DNA from: a virus
IMG/VR virus record: IMGVR_UViG_3300027608_000169
Span: 1-22,398 of that record
Length of the DNA: 22,398 nucleotides
Strand: one strand, 5' to 3'
Shown: in pieces, positions 6,999 to 16,400 of the stretch
Layout: each line of letters starts with the position of its first letter
Numbering within the stretch: the stretch's first letter is position 1
Position numbers and translations under genes: made by a program
Notes under the pieces: model-generated
Database searches by the model: none
What the model was told of the DNA's origin: nothing
Seen by the model: only the letters and a program-made list of their open reading frames with translations

Positions 6999-7913
6999 TT
7001 AGACGCCTGGTGTGCCGTAAACGGCACGTGGATCGGTCCAACCCACTTGATAACGCTCAGTTGCTTTGTAGCGCATTGAGTCGGTTTCGAAATCGCCTTC
7101 CATCGTCTTCTCTAAAGCACGACGCATGAGCAATTTCAAACCTTCTGGTGCATCGGTCTGAACCCACCAGTTAGTAGCTGAAGTCAGACGGCTGATCACT
7201 GATGCGCCTTCAGGCAACAAACCAATCGATTTGATTGGGTTGATGTCATTGTTAGCGGTACCAGTGCGCAGAACTGATTTCAACAGTACTTCGGCTTGGA
7301 ACACGTTGCCAGGAGCCACAACCAACTTGGTAGGTTGCAACCGGATCTTCTTACCGTTGTTGTCAACGGCTTGACGAACCTGAATCAACATCTGCTCAAG
7401 TGAGGTTTGTGATAGGTTAGCAGCAGTAGATAGCAAATTGCTAAATGTACCGCTTACCAATGGGTGCGCTGAATTGCTCAACGACACACCGTCACCGCCT
7501 GCATATGAAGAGTTAAAGGCACGGTTCAATACGTTAGCAGATAGCAATTCCTTGGTTTCCACCAAAGATTGAGCCAAGTGCTTCGCATATACCTGTCCAA
7601 TGCGGATATGGTCACCGTCTTCAACCAAAACTTTGGTTAAAGCAAATGCCAAACCGAACACTTGATAGACATAGCGTTGTAAGAACAACACGCCGCCTTG
7701 TTGATACGTTACGGGAGAGCCATCAGGTAACTGAGGCGCTGCACCGAAACCGTATAACACAGGTTCTTCATGGTAGTTACGTGGAATGCCGGATTGTTCA
7801 CGGAAAACCGTGGACCATTCGTCTTTACGTTGGTCATAGACTCCGTCGAATGCTTCGTTGAGGATTGGTTCAACTATCGAACGGAAGTCCGTACTTCTCA
7901 TTGGGGCTGCCAT
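6999..7913 (-). CDS. Major capsid protein (Mu gpT / HK97-fold type)
   Basis: At 304 aa the length is typical. Family segments I recognise: SIVEPILNEAFDGVYDQ, HEEPVLYGFGAAPQLPDGSP (N-terminal region), LLSANVLNRAF, AHPLVSGTFSNLLSTAANLS, LEQMLIQVRQAVDNNGKKIR, PTKLVVAPGNVFQAEVLLKS, TGTANNDINPIKS and, at the C-terminus, SMRYKATERYQVGWTDPRAV. These match the major head subunit family related to Mu gpT, which forms the icosahedral shell with an HK97 fold. I see no prohead protease gene in the window. Shine-Dalgarno AAGGAGA sits 15 bp after the upstream gene, and a strong intrinsic terminator follows directly, as expected for a highly expressed gene. Scaffold and co-chaperonin genes are just upstream. 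Confidence 0.9.
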   Translation of the reverse strand: MAAPMRSTDFRSIVEPILNEAFDGVYDQRKDEWSTVFREQSGIPRNYHEEPVLYGFGAAPQLPDGSPVTYQQGGVLFLQRYVYQVFGLAFALTKVLVEDGDHIRIGQVYAKHLAQSLVETKELLSANVLNRAFNSSYAGGDGVSLSNSAHPLVSGTFSNLLSTAANLSQTSLEQMLIQVRQAVDNNGKKIRLQPTKLVVAPGNVFQAEVLLKSVLRTGTANNDINPIKSIGLLPEGASVISRLTSATNWWVQTDAPEGLKLLMRRALEKTMEGDFETDSMRYKATERYQVGWTDPRAVYGTPGV

Positions 7914-7928
7914 TTGTCAGTCTCCTTA

Positions 7929-8519
7929 TTAAGCAATAGCGGTGTAAGCACCGAAGAATTGCGTACTTGCTATTTGAACACGAACGATAACGTAAGCATC
8001 CCCCCATGCATTATCAGGATAAGCAGCAATATCAACAATGCGCATTTGTGCTTGTCCACCACTACCTGCCGCAGTAGATACACCAAGTGTACACTGTGAT
8101 AAGCCTGTGGTGGTAGAACCTGCAGCAATGTTGCTAAAGTTGTACTCATTACCGATAGATGTTTGCGCGATAGTCGCATCAGTTTGTATTTCATACACGA
8201 TGTTTAAATCGTTATAGAAATACGCAACGATGTTGGTACCGCTTGTACTGGCAGGCCAGTAGTTAGATACGCGACGACGGCCGGTAGTATCAGTGAACTC
8301 AACGCCTGCAAAAGCGCCTGTTACGGCGCCTGTGTTAGCAGCGATGATGATCGTACCGAGTGTACCACCGTTGGCCGTCGTACCGTAAACTACGGGTTGG
8401 CCCTTCAGTATGTTCGAGCTATAGCCCGAAGTGATTCCGTTTGTAATTGCTTGAGCACGTTCCAACCCTGTTGGGAAGAATGATGGGCGCAAACCAAACG
8501 GAGCATTAGTAGCTGACAT
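7929..8519 (-). CDS. Putative head decoration protein, 196 aa
   Basis: The start MSATNAPFGLRPSFFP resembles the NAPFG(F/L)RP opening of small phage structural proteins encoded just before the capsid gene. Further blocks are ILKGQPVVYGTTANGGTLGT, GAFAGVEFTDTTGRRRVSNY and DLNIVYEIQTDA. The protein is short, beta-rich and Gly/Thr-rich with no enzyme motif. Position between the scaffold group and the capsid gene fits a decoration or stabilising protein, like lambda gpD by position rather than by sequence. Shine-Dalgarno TAGGAGT is well placed. Function is inferred from context. Confidence 0.7.
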   Translation of the reverse strand: MSATNAPFGLRPSFFPTGLERAQAITNGITSGYSSNILKGQPVVYGTTANGGTLGTIIIAANTGAVTGAFAGVEFTDTTGRRRVSNYWPASTSGTNIVAYFYNDLNIVYEIQTDATIAQTSIGNEYNFSNIAAGSTTTGLSQCTLGVSTAAGSGGQAQMRIVDIAAYPDNAWGDAYVIVRVQIASTQFFGAYTAIA

Positions 8520-8542
8520 AAGTACTCCTAGATTGTAGAGCT

Positions 8543-9076
8543 CTATTCAAAAACAGGCGCTCTAGCGGTTTGGTCAAAATTCATGCCGTCACCTTCAATT
8601 TGGCCAATACGTTTACCGTGACTGTCCTTTGCATTGAGTAGCTGATCTTGTTGTACTTTGATTTTCTCTTGCTCATCAAGAGGTGCGTGATGATGCATTT
8701 CCATCATGACATCTTGGTAGATGTCTTCAGGCATTTTGTAAAGCACCATCTCGTTACAAGCAACAAAACCTTCTAGCTCACCGGCTTTCACTCGAAAGTT
8801 TTCAAAGCCTGTTAATTCTTCGGCTTTTACTGGAGTGTAACCCATGCGTAGGCGTTTGTGGATCGGATCATATTGGTTGGTCGTTGATAACCAGCACAAG
8901 TGGAAGCCAGGGATAGCTGGCGGGGTCGGAAGTGCTTCTTGAAGCCACTCCGAACGGAACATTCTACGACGTTCCTCGGAAGAAACCATTTGTTCTTCAG
9001 GTGCAGCGCGTGATGCATCTTGCTGAGCACGACTTTCACGATCTGCTTTATTGTTACGTTTAATGCGAGAATCCAT
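8543..9076 (-). CDS. Conserved head-cluster protein of unknown function, 177 aa
   Basis: Recognisable blocks are RRRMFRSEWLQEALPTPP, IPGFHLCWLSTTNQYDPI, RLRMGYTPVKAEEL, VACNEMVLYKMPEDIYQ and MMEMHHHAPLDEQ. I recall this protein from environmental phages, always beside the scaffold and capsid genes and without an assigned role. The N-terminal 40 residues are charged and probably disordered; the middle is a small folded unit; HHH at about residues 128-130 could bind metal, but nothing else supports that. It starts 2 bp after the scaffold-like gene, with Shine-Dalgarno AAGAGGT inside it, so the two are probably translationally coupled. A head assembly accessory is the likely role. Confidence 0.7.
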   Translation of the reverse strand: MDSRIKRNNKADRESRAQQDASRAAPEEQMVSSEERRRMFRSEWLQEALPTPPAIPGFHLCWLSTTNQYDPIHKRLRMGYTPVKAEELTGFENFRVKAGELEGFVACNEMVLYKMPEDIYQDVMMEMHHHAPLDEQEKIKVQQDQLLNAKDSHGKRIGQIEGDGMNFDQTARAPVFE

Positions 9077-9078
9077 GT

Positions 9079-10050
9079 TTAACCTCTTTTCTGTTGACGA
9101 TCATATTCAGCGTATTTTTTTGCCATCTTAGTTCGAAGCTCAGGGTCTTCCCACATCCCAGCTTCTTTAATGGCAGCAACACGATCAGGTGTTAACCTGT
9201 ATTCATTAGGCTTTGAATTGCCTGAAGATTCGCGTCCTGAACTTGTCACAACAGACCTCGGTCTTGAATTTTGCGTGTTCGTACTATACCTCGCATTGTA
9301 ACGATGTGGTAAATATTTTTGAAGCCTATCGTCTAACTCTTCCCAATAGTCAGGCGAAGACGGATCAAACCCTTCTTCAGACAAAGTCTTGTCCAAAGCT
9401 TGGGCAATCTTTGAATCCGGATCTTTCATCTGAGGATCGTACCAGCTGTTACGGTTCATCCAGTCTGATGCATTCCTCTGTACGGCAATATCCGGAGTTG
9501 AAATGTTTTGCTTAGGCTGAGAAATCTGCTTGCTAGCACTATCCTTCATCGATTTCAAGGATTCTAGCTGCCGCTGATTGTCATACCAAAGTTCTTGTGC
9601 TTGTGTTAAAGCTTCGCCTTGACGATTATTTACAGCTTCCTGCATCTTCATCTTGGCATACTCAACACGTGTCGCAGCATCGTCAATAGCTTTGTCCAAC
9701 CTTGCCATCTCTGCACCGGAAGTCCTAGACTCCAATGAGGCAACACGGTTAGCAAGCTCAGAGTTTTGCTTCTTTAATGCTGAGACTAGGTGATTTGATT
9801 CACGAATCTTCTCACGATGAAGCTGCTTCTTTAGCCTTCTTTCTTCCCTACGAGCTTCGCGTATAGCTTCGCGCTCAGGGTCATCAGAAACTGCACCTTC
9901 TCCATGATCATCATCTTGATCTTCTGTATCATTTTGGTCCCCTTGTATAGGTTCTGCCTGAGGGTTTTCCTCGTCAGCAGGTAAACTAACTACTGCAGAA
10001 CCGTCTTTGACCTCGTCGATCTGCATCTCCATCTTATCTGTAGGCGTCAT
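9079..10050 (-). CDS. Capsid scaffolding protein (putative), 323 aa
   Basis: The first 60 residues are very acidic (EDQDDDHGEGAVSDDPEREA). A long charged helix follows from about 55 to 170 with coiled-coil character (EARREERRLKKQLHREKIRE, KKQNSELANRVASLESR, AKMKMQEAVNNRQGEA). The C-terminal part has DWMNRNSWYDPQMKDPDSKI, LSEEGFDPSSPDYWEELDDR, NEYRLTPDRVAAIKEAGMWE and a basic tail (KKYAEYDRQQKRG). An acidic N-terminus, coiled coil and basic C-terminal helix upstream of the capsid gene are typical of scaffolding proteins, whose basic C-terminus binds the shell. Shine-Dalgarno AAAGGAAA precedes the ATG. A minor capsid role is a less likely alternative. Confidence 0.75.
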   Translation of the reverse strand: MTPTDKMEMQIDEVKDGSAVVSLPADEENPQAEPIQGDQNDTEDQDDDHGEGAVSDDPEREAIREARREERRLKKQLHREKIRESNHLVSALKKQNSELANRVASLESRTSGAEMARLDKAIDDAATRVEYAKMKMQEAVNNRQGEALTQAQELWYDNQRQLESLKSMKDSASKQISQPKQNISTPDIAVQRNASDWMNRNSWYDPQMKDPDSKIAQALDKTLSEEGFDPSSPDYWEELDDRLQKYLPHRYNARYSTNTQNSRPRSVVTSSGRESSGNSKPNEYRLTPDRVAAIKEAGMWEDPELRTKMAKKYAEYDRQQKRG

Positions 10051-10069
10051 AACAGTTTCCTTTCAAAAC

Positions 10070-10492
10070 TTAAATAAATGCCTTAATTGCACGAGGATCG
10101 CCGGTAACTTTGCCAATAATCTCATGATCATTGAAAAAAGTGAACAAACTTTTACCGTTTGCACCTTTTTCATCAGTGAAGTCAATTTCCCAACGATCTC
10201 CGCCCCATTTTGGAACACGGACAAAGTCTCCGAGCTGGCACCATGAACCCTCAGGCCATGATTCCATAGTGTCGCGCTTCTTAAAGGCAAGCGGACCAAT
10301 TGCAATGACTTTTCCAATCATCGTGTTCCATTTCTCTGTCTCCTTTGTCTCTTCTGGTATGTAAATACCTGAAGAAGTCACTTTGTCTTTCACGGCCCTA
10401 AGCTGCACAAGGATCCTAGCGCCATATGGCGCCATTAGTGGGTCTACGGCTGGAAACGCTTCTGCAAGCGTCTGCTCGATATCATGCGACAT
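10070..10492 (-). CDS. groES-like: GroES-like co-chaperonin (Cpn10 family), 140 aa
   Basis: PYGARILVQLRAVKDK (residues 22-37) matches the Cpn10 opening strand. It is followed by VTSSGIYIPEETKETEKW (38-55), the mobile-loop position, where a GI(V/Y)(L/I) motif contacts GroEL. Next come GKVIAIGP (60-67), CQLGDFVRVPKWGGD (85-99), a strand pair, and HEIIGKV (123-129). The protein is longer than the roughly 97-aa bacterial GroES because of an N-terminal extension of about 20 residues and an insertion near 70-85. Phages such as T4 (gp31) and some cyanophages encode co-chaperonins that let host GroEL fold their capsid protein; location upstream of scaffold and capsid genes fits. It overlaps the upstream gene by 11 bp and has a GAGGAAAAACGAG ribosome site. 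Confidence 0.85.
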   Translation of the reverse strand: MSHDIEQTLAEAFPAVDPLMAPYGARILVQLRAVKDKVTSSGIYIPEETKETEKWNTMIGKVIAIGPLAFKKRDTMESWPEGSWCQLGDFVRVPKWGGDRWEIDFTDEKGANGKSLFTFFNDHEIIGKVTGDPRAIKAFI

Positions 10493-10670
10493 CTCGTTTT
10501 TCCTCTTCTAAAAGATTGTTAATAATGATCAAGGCTTCTTCCAAGCCTAGGTGCTGGCCGACCAACCGTTGATAACTTTCCCAAGTCATCGCATTGCCTT
10601 CTGCCAAAGATACTTGTATCTCTTGCTTCTTGCTGTTAATCTGACCAATGAGATCAGCTAGCAGAGCCAT
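10482..10670 (-). CDS. Small helical protein of unknown function, 62 aa
   Basis: The sequence MALLADLIGQINSKKQEIQV, then SLAEGNAMTWESYQRLVGQH, then LEEALIIINNLLEEEKR predicts two amphipathic helices joined by a short turn. I recall similar short proteins in phages beside portal and head genes, without assigned function. Its ATG overlaps the upstream stop by one base (TAATG) and its end overlaps the co-chaperonin start by 11 bp, so it is embedded in a chain of coupled genes. That argues that it is real despite its size. No further role can be given. Confidence 0.75.
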   Translation of the reverse strand: MALLADLIGQINSKKQEIQVSLAEGNAMTWESYQRLVGQHLGLEEALIIINNLLEEEKRDVA

Positions 10671-10951
10671 TAACGACCTCTGCCAGCCATTCTCTTCACG
10701 GGGGTAGCAATGACAACAGTCAGACCGCCTTTAGCAGGCCCGCCTTTTTTCATTGTTGCAATTTTCGCCTTGCCTGCATTAAAGTCGACGCCAGAATTCT
10801 TTCTGTCGCCCATTGCAGGAAGTTTTGCAGCTTTAGATTCAGCAACTGCACCACCTGCAGCATACTTATGAACCTTGCCACCTTTTTTCATCACATTACC
10901 TTCGGTAATGCCCATTGCCATTTTCTTATGCGCATTAATTGCTTCAGACAT
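10670..10951 (-). CDS. GGK-motif basic small protein, 93 aa
   Basis: Rich in Lys, Gly, Ala and Met. Residues about 21-35 read MKKGGKVHKYAAGGA, residues about 67-76 MKKGGPAKGG, and the end is RMAGRGR. There is no recognised enzyme or fold. The first motif nearly repeats KDGGRVRKYQDGG near residue 1566 of the 1687-aa protein and resembles the GGK repeats of the 199-aa protein at 5335-5934. It overlaps the portal gene by 8 bp, with Shine-Dalgarno TAGGAGAAC, and overlaps the next start as TAATG. Comparable KKGGK peptides are scattered through environmental phage structural clusters; a head-internal, DNA-binding or linker role is conceivable but unproven. Confidence 0.7.
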   Translation of the reverse strand: MSEAINAHKKMAMGITEGNVMKKGGKVHKYAAGGAVAESKAAKLPAMGDRKNSGVDFNAGKAKIATMKKGGPAKGGLTVVIATPVKRMAGRGR

Positions 10952-13478
10952 TTTGCTGTTCTCCTAAAGTTTGCTGGATAGCATTTTGAGCCGTGATTGC
11001 AGTCTTCAACTGCTCGTGTTGCAAGTCGGCAGCATCTTTGGTAAGCTCTGCTGACTTGATTCTTTCTTGCGTAAGATTGTTCTCTGTGTTCTTAGCCATG
11101 TCTGACTGTGTCTTAAGCATGAACTGCTGATTGCTTTGTTGCATTTCAGCGGCTTTGATCTGCATCTCGGCCTGATCCTTGGTGGCTCTACGCTGTGTCT
11201 CAGCCATGCTGGTCTGCACCAAGGCTTGTGTTCCAGGGTCAAGTGGCTGTTGGCCTTTAAGTTGCTGCATTGCCGCAATTGCCTTCTGAATGATAGGCGG
11301 AATTTGCTGGAATGTTTCACCTGTGTCTTTATGCACATGCTGAACAACAGCTGCCAACAGCTTATCAGCCTCATGCGGCAATGTCTGCTCTTTCAACACA
11401 TTAAACGGTCTGCCAAGTGCAGTACTTGCATATGCATCGACTTGGTTCAGATACCACAACGTAAGGTGCTGCTTGATGTGTTCTAAACAGTGAGGTATAA
11501 ACATAGGTGCCATGATCGGATTGGCACCGTACATTGGGTCTTGCATGTAGTCCAGATGCACTTGAATATGCGCTAAATGATCTTGCTTGGGGAATGCTCC
11601 AACCGCACGATTCAATGTCATTGCCACATTTTCTAATGCAGGGTTCATCTCTTTTACGTCAGCTGGATCAGGCAGCACCTCATTAATGTCAGGCAACTTA
11701 ATCTGCTTTAAGATCCTACGCTCAACCGCCAGTCTGTTATACAGATCAGGGTTTGCAGTGGCTCTGGCTGCTAGTGTTTGTATCTGTGCATACCGCTGTG
11801 TTTCAGCAAAGATATGTGGATCAGACACCGGCACAATGTCGGAATTCTTCTTAAAGTCTTCCTTCGTAACGCCTAAGTCCTCAACCAGATCGTCTTTACG
11901 CTGCTCATCAAAGTACCAGCGGTTTAAACGACCAAGGATCTTTAAGACTCGAGCCTGACTGCCATGTAACCGAGCATGCACAGCACTGAATACCGCCGCA
12001 CCTTGCTCAATCAGAGCCTGCGTAGTGCCAACCGGCATATTGCTGTTGGCATCGGCAATCTTCTCTTCGGACGTAGTGACTACGCCTTTGGCTGCATCGG
12101 TCAACCAGCCTAACAGCGAGAACAAGACAGGCGATGGCTGGTTAAACGGCACCGGCATTGCAATCTTGCGGACATCGTCAACACCCGGAGCACCCTCGAT
12201 CTCAGTCACTTGTGTAGGCTCTATGGTCAGACTTTGCCCAGAGATCTTGGCGCCTTTCAGCTTCAGCATCGTAGGCGCAGTGGCTATATGAGCTGAATCA
12301 AGAAGTGCACGAAGAGAGCCGGTAAGAGCGGCACTAAGACCACCAATAAGATGAGGTAGACCAATTGCATAAGCACCTCGCCAAGGTATGAATTTGAATT
12401 CAACCAGCCAATCAAGCTTGTCCATGGTCTCATCGCCAAACTCCCAGTTGCGGTACAGACCTACAACTTCAGTAAGCGTCTCATCGATCATCAAGATGTA
12501 AGGTGCACGATCGCCTTTGGAGAAGCTGTCGTCTTCTAGCTCCAACCAGACATAGATGTGAAACACACGACGGATACCATCGATGTTAGTCCCAGAGCTA
12601 TTCTTACCCTCGATCTTGTCATTTGCCCTCTGCGGCTTGGTTTGCTCCGGTTCTTCACTAGGCCGATAGATCTCTATATCTCTGTACAAGCCACGATCAA
12701 TCCGAATCTCAAACTCGTCCTGCGTAATGTCGTTGACCTCAGTCACACGGCTAGCCGTATAGAAATTGGCCGCTGAAAACGGCAGATAGATATTGTCAAT
12801 AGGCGTAAACTCAACACAAGGCCTACGTTTCTGGTCGTCGTACCAGATCTTGAGGTACTGTGAACCGCCTAATGGTTGCTGTGTAAGCAGCTGTTCAAGC
12901 TCGTCACGATATTCCTCAATCTGCTCGGTCAGCTGCCAGTTCATGAAGTCCCGCTTACGCTCAGCACGCTCGGTCTTCTCTTCAGTCACCTCGCCTACGA
13001 TCTTGGTGCGGACTGGTCCATCTGGTGGAAATAGTTCCTTAATGGCACGTGCTGAGAAGTCAACACACGCCTCGGCCATCACTGGGTGCACCACTTTCGA
13101 TGCTCCCATGAACTGTGCACCACCGGGTGCATCGTGTCCTAGACCTGTACGGCGTAGACCTTCCTCATACTGCTTGTCGCGCTCCTCACGAGCCTCTTTG
13201 TCTTTCTCGACAAGGTCAATGTATTTAAGTGCCATGCTTGATAGCGTAGAGCGATCAAGTGACTCGGACAAGTTTTCATAGAAATCCGGGTCTTCGTCAG
13301 GGCCTTTAAACTTGTCCTCGGACATCTTAATGATAGCGCCACCATCAGGCTGCATCTCAACATCATTGTCATCATCGAACATCTCAAAGATTGAAGGATT
13401 GTCTTGGTCCTCTTCTTCTTCGGCTTGAGGACCGACAAAACGATCGAAGTCCTGAGGAATCGGCATCTCTGTTGCCAT
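10944..13478 (-). CDS. Portal protein (P22 gp1-like type), 844 aa
   Basis: The portal forms the dodecameric ring at one capsid vertex through which DNA enters and leaves. Conserved-looking blocks are EEGLRRTGLGHDAPGGAQFM, SKVVHPVMAEACVDFSARAI, KELFPPDGP, TPIDNIYLPFSAANFYTASR, FIPWRGAYAIGLPHLIGGLS, GSLRALLDSAHIATAPTMLK and QPSPVLFSLLGWLTDAAKGV, as in portals of P22-like and related environmental phages. The N-terminal 60 residues are acidic. From about residue 700 the protein is Gln/Lys/Glu-rich and helical (TQRRATKDQAEMQIKAAEMQ), matching the C-terminal barrel or crown extension of P22 portals. It is longer than P22 gp1 (725 aa). It begins 2 bp after the 1687-aa gene. The fold is assigned by pattern and position. 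Confidence 0.85.
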   Translation of the reverse strand: MATEMPIPQDFDRFVGPQAEEEEDQDNPSIFEMFDDDNDVEMQPDGGAIIKMSEDKFKGPDEDPDFYENLSESLDRSTLSSMALKYIDLVEKDKEAREERDKQYEEGLRRTGLGHDAPGGAQFMGASKVVHPVMAEACVDFSARAIKELFPPDGPVRTKIVGEVTEEKTERAERKRDFMNWQLTEQIEEYRDELEQLLTQQPLGGSQYLKIWYDDQKRRPCVEFTPIDNIYLPFSAANFYTASRVTEVNDITQDEFEIRIDRGLYRDIEIYRPSEEPEQTKPQRANDKIEGKNSSGTNIDGIRRVFHIYVWLELEDDSFSKGDRAPYILMIDETLTEVVGLYRNWEFGDETMDKLDWLVEFKFIPWRGAYAIGLPHLIGGLSAALTGSLRALLDSAHIATAPTMLKLKGAKISGQSLTIEPTQVTEIEGAPGVDDVRKIAMPVPFNQPSPVLFSLLGWLTDAAKGVVTTSEEKIADANSNMPVGTTQALIEQGAAVFSAVHARLHGSQARVLKILGRLNRWYFDEQRKDDLVEDLGVTKEDFKKNSDIVPVSDPHIFAETQRYAQIQTLAARATANPDLYNRLAVERRILKQIKLPDINEVLPDPADVKEMNPALENVAMTLNRAVGAFPKQDHLAHIQVHLDYMQDPMYGANPIMAPMFIPHCLEHIKQHLTLWYLNQVDAYASTALGRPFNVLKEQTLPHEADKLLAAVVQHVHKDTGETFQQIPPIIQKAIAAMQQLKGQQPLDPGTQALVQTSMAETQRRATKDQAEMQIKAAEMQQSNQQFMLKTQSDMAKNTENNLTQERIKSAELTKDAADLQHEQLKTAITAQNAIQQTLGEQQNV

Positions 13479-13480
13479 AG

Positions 13481-16400
13481 TTATGCTCTCCGCATCATAA
13501 GTTCATTTTTCATTTGCTCGACGCTGGGAATAGGTTGTACTGTACCGCCTTTTGCAAAGGTCTTACCACGATAACGATAATTGAAGTTTTTCTGCCTCCA
13601 TTGGTCGTCTTCCCAAGGCGTTTTTAATTTAGCGTCAAAAGTGCTTTCTCTTGGGACTTGCGCATCATCATCACGTTCTAGATCCGGTGTATTGTCATTA
13701 AACTCTTTCGAATCTACACGAAATTCAGGGCGCTTAGACATCCATCTTTCTAATTTCATAAGATCAAAAGCGTCTAGTGCTGCATTATTTGGTTCGCCAT
13801 AGTCGCTGGTTGACCCACCATCTTGGTACTTGCGAACACGACCACCATCTTTGCGACCTTCAGGTGGCGGTGTGTTTGGCGGTGGATTGTCACCAAGATA
13901 CTCTTCAATGTTACGTGCTAGCCATTCACGTTGTACATCTGAAAAGTTTTCCCAAAAGCCCATTGCATATGATCGTGCAAGACTTACAATGTTCTCAAGC
14001 TCTCCAGGCATATGCGCATTAGTAAGTGCTTCAAACATGCTTTGAACACGAGTTCTGTCATACTCAGACATATCAGCTGTTAGCGCTTGATCAGACATTG
14101 CATGAATAATTGCCGGTATAGGTCTATACGGTGCAGTGGCTGGTTGTGCAGGAACTGGTGTAGGTAAAGCTTGGCCTCTAATTCCAAATACATTGTCTAC
14201 TTGTGGTGCTTCATTAGCAACAGACTCAAGTTCATCCGCCATATGATCCAATGCTTGACGAAGATCTTCACTCATGCCAGGTCTATTTCGACGCAACTGG
14301 TACACATATTCACTAAGCTCATCACCAGGATTAACATGCTCTGAAATGCTTTGTCTAACCATACTAGCATCATTAGCGACTTCGATGCCATAGTCATTGT
14401 CGATATTTGCTAATGCATTGTCAAGTGCTTCACGAGCATCGCCTGAATCAGCAACAAGATCTCGATCAGGTCGACGACCACGTATCTCGTCAAGCATGTT
14501 CTGTAAACGGAATGCTACATCTTCTGAGAATGATGCTTGTTCTCTTGGTGATAGCATACGAATACGCTCATCGTCAAACAAGCCTTCACGAAGTGCATGA
14601 ATAGAGTCTTCAATACTTCGTATGTCAAAGTTATTGGCATCAGTACGTTCTTGCTCAAACAACTCACGCGCCATACTAATGGCATCTGTATCAGTATATC
14701 GCCGAATTGCTGGCGCATTTGCACCGTGCATACCATCAGGCTCAAAGAAGTCAACAGGCAGTTCTCTAAGCTGCTCAGGCTCTTGTGCAATTAACTGATC
14801 ATGCACTCTTGCTAAATTGCCATATGCATCATCTAAGCGACTACGAAGTACATCGGCTTCAGCACCATTAAGCCCACGATTAGCTACACGATCAGGATCA
14901 CTAAGCACCATAATCTCAGACCTAACGCGTGCTTGCAAATGCTCAATGATCTCGCTTGAACTTAACCCATTACCAAATAAGTTAGTTGACATGCCATCTA
15001 ATAAGTCTATGAACTCACTTAGCGCATCATTTGTATTGCTAAATGCCGAGTCTGGGTCAAGAGGTCTTTGATATGCACTTGTAATTTGACGGTTTCGGTT
15101 GTCAATGTTTTGCTGTACTTCAGCAGGCAAGTTTGCACGTTGTGGTTGTTGCTGTTGTGTTTCTATCCAGCGACCGGTGTTGTCAATCATTTGACGTAGC
15201 TCGGAAACATACTCACCAAGCTCATCAGGCGTGAAATTACGTGTAGCTTCTGTAGGCTGTGACAACACTAAGTTTCTTTGTATATTTACGGCATCTCGAA
15301 TCCCGTTTGCAATATCAATAGGGCTCATGCCATTTTGTACTTGGTTTGCTGCATATCGTTGTAAGTTGTCTGAATATGAGCTTAATGTCTCATTTACAAC
15401 ACGTGAATTACCAGCAAATAATCGAGGTGCCATTGCTTGTCGTAACTGTTCGGCCGGCTGCATTTGAGGCGCAGGCTGTTGAGCTCTTTGTTGTTGACTT
15501 ACTAAGTCATTACGAGCCGATGTAAGTTCATCTGCATACCTTTGAAGAGCAGCTGCCATCTCTTGCGATAACTCAGAAAAATTATTATTACGTCTGTCAA
15601 TTTCATACTCAAGATACTCAAGTGCGCGATTTAATGCAGTCACAGGATCATCTAATAAAGTAGGGAAGTATTGACCTTGCATTGCGGAAAACGTAATACC
15701 TAGTCTTCGTTCAAGCTCTTCTGGCGCATCCAAGTTTGAGTTTTGAATTGCTTCATTAACAACAAAGTCAATATTGTCCACCAGTGCGGCTTGAAGTTGC
15801 CCAATGTCTTCTTGGAATACCGATGATTGTTGTATAACAGCAGGCACATTGCCTTGAACAGCTTGCTTAATGTCTTTAGCTGTCATAAACCGCGGCATTG
15901 AGTTCCAATCCACGGTTTTCATCTGATCAGCAGAAACTTGAGCGGATGATCTTGACTTGTTTAAGCTAGACTTATTTGTAGTGTCATAAATCCCGGCATT
16001 CTTCTCAAGATTTTCTCCGATGCCTGCTATGTCATCAGCTCTTGTGTTCAAATAGTCGCGTATTCCATCAATGTACTTAGGCTCAATAAACCCATTTTGT
16101 GCGCCTGAAGCATACCCAATATTAAATCTAGATTGCCCATTGGCACCAACGCTTGATGACTTCATAAACTGCAATGCCGCAATCGGCATGCCGGTCTCTA
16201 AGTCACGAAACATTGGCAACTGCTCACCACGTTTCAAATTCTCTACGTATGAACTTGTATGGATTGAAGCATTAGGGTTTGGCTTACCTGTCAGAATATC
16301 AACAATAGGCGTCCAACGAGGATCTTTCTTCTTAGTAAAGAAGTTTCTGGTACCTGAACCTCCGCCGCCTTCACCAATACAAATATCTAAAGCTTCGGTT

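Noticed and set aside
6999-7913. Separate prohead protease domain fused to the capsid gene
   Set aside because: No Ser-His protease motif or delta-domain is visible; the N-terminus goes straight into capsid family blocks.
12793-13281. Long plus-strand open frames opposite the portal gene (also opposite the 1687-aa gene at 16071-16547 and the capsid gene at 7770-8099)
   Set aside because: They are antisense to well-supported genes, have Ser/Arg/Cys-rich shadow composition and no ribosome site. They follow from the codon bias of the coding strand.
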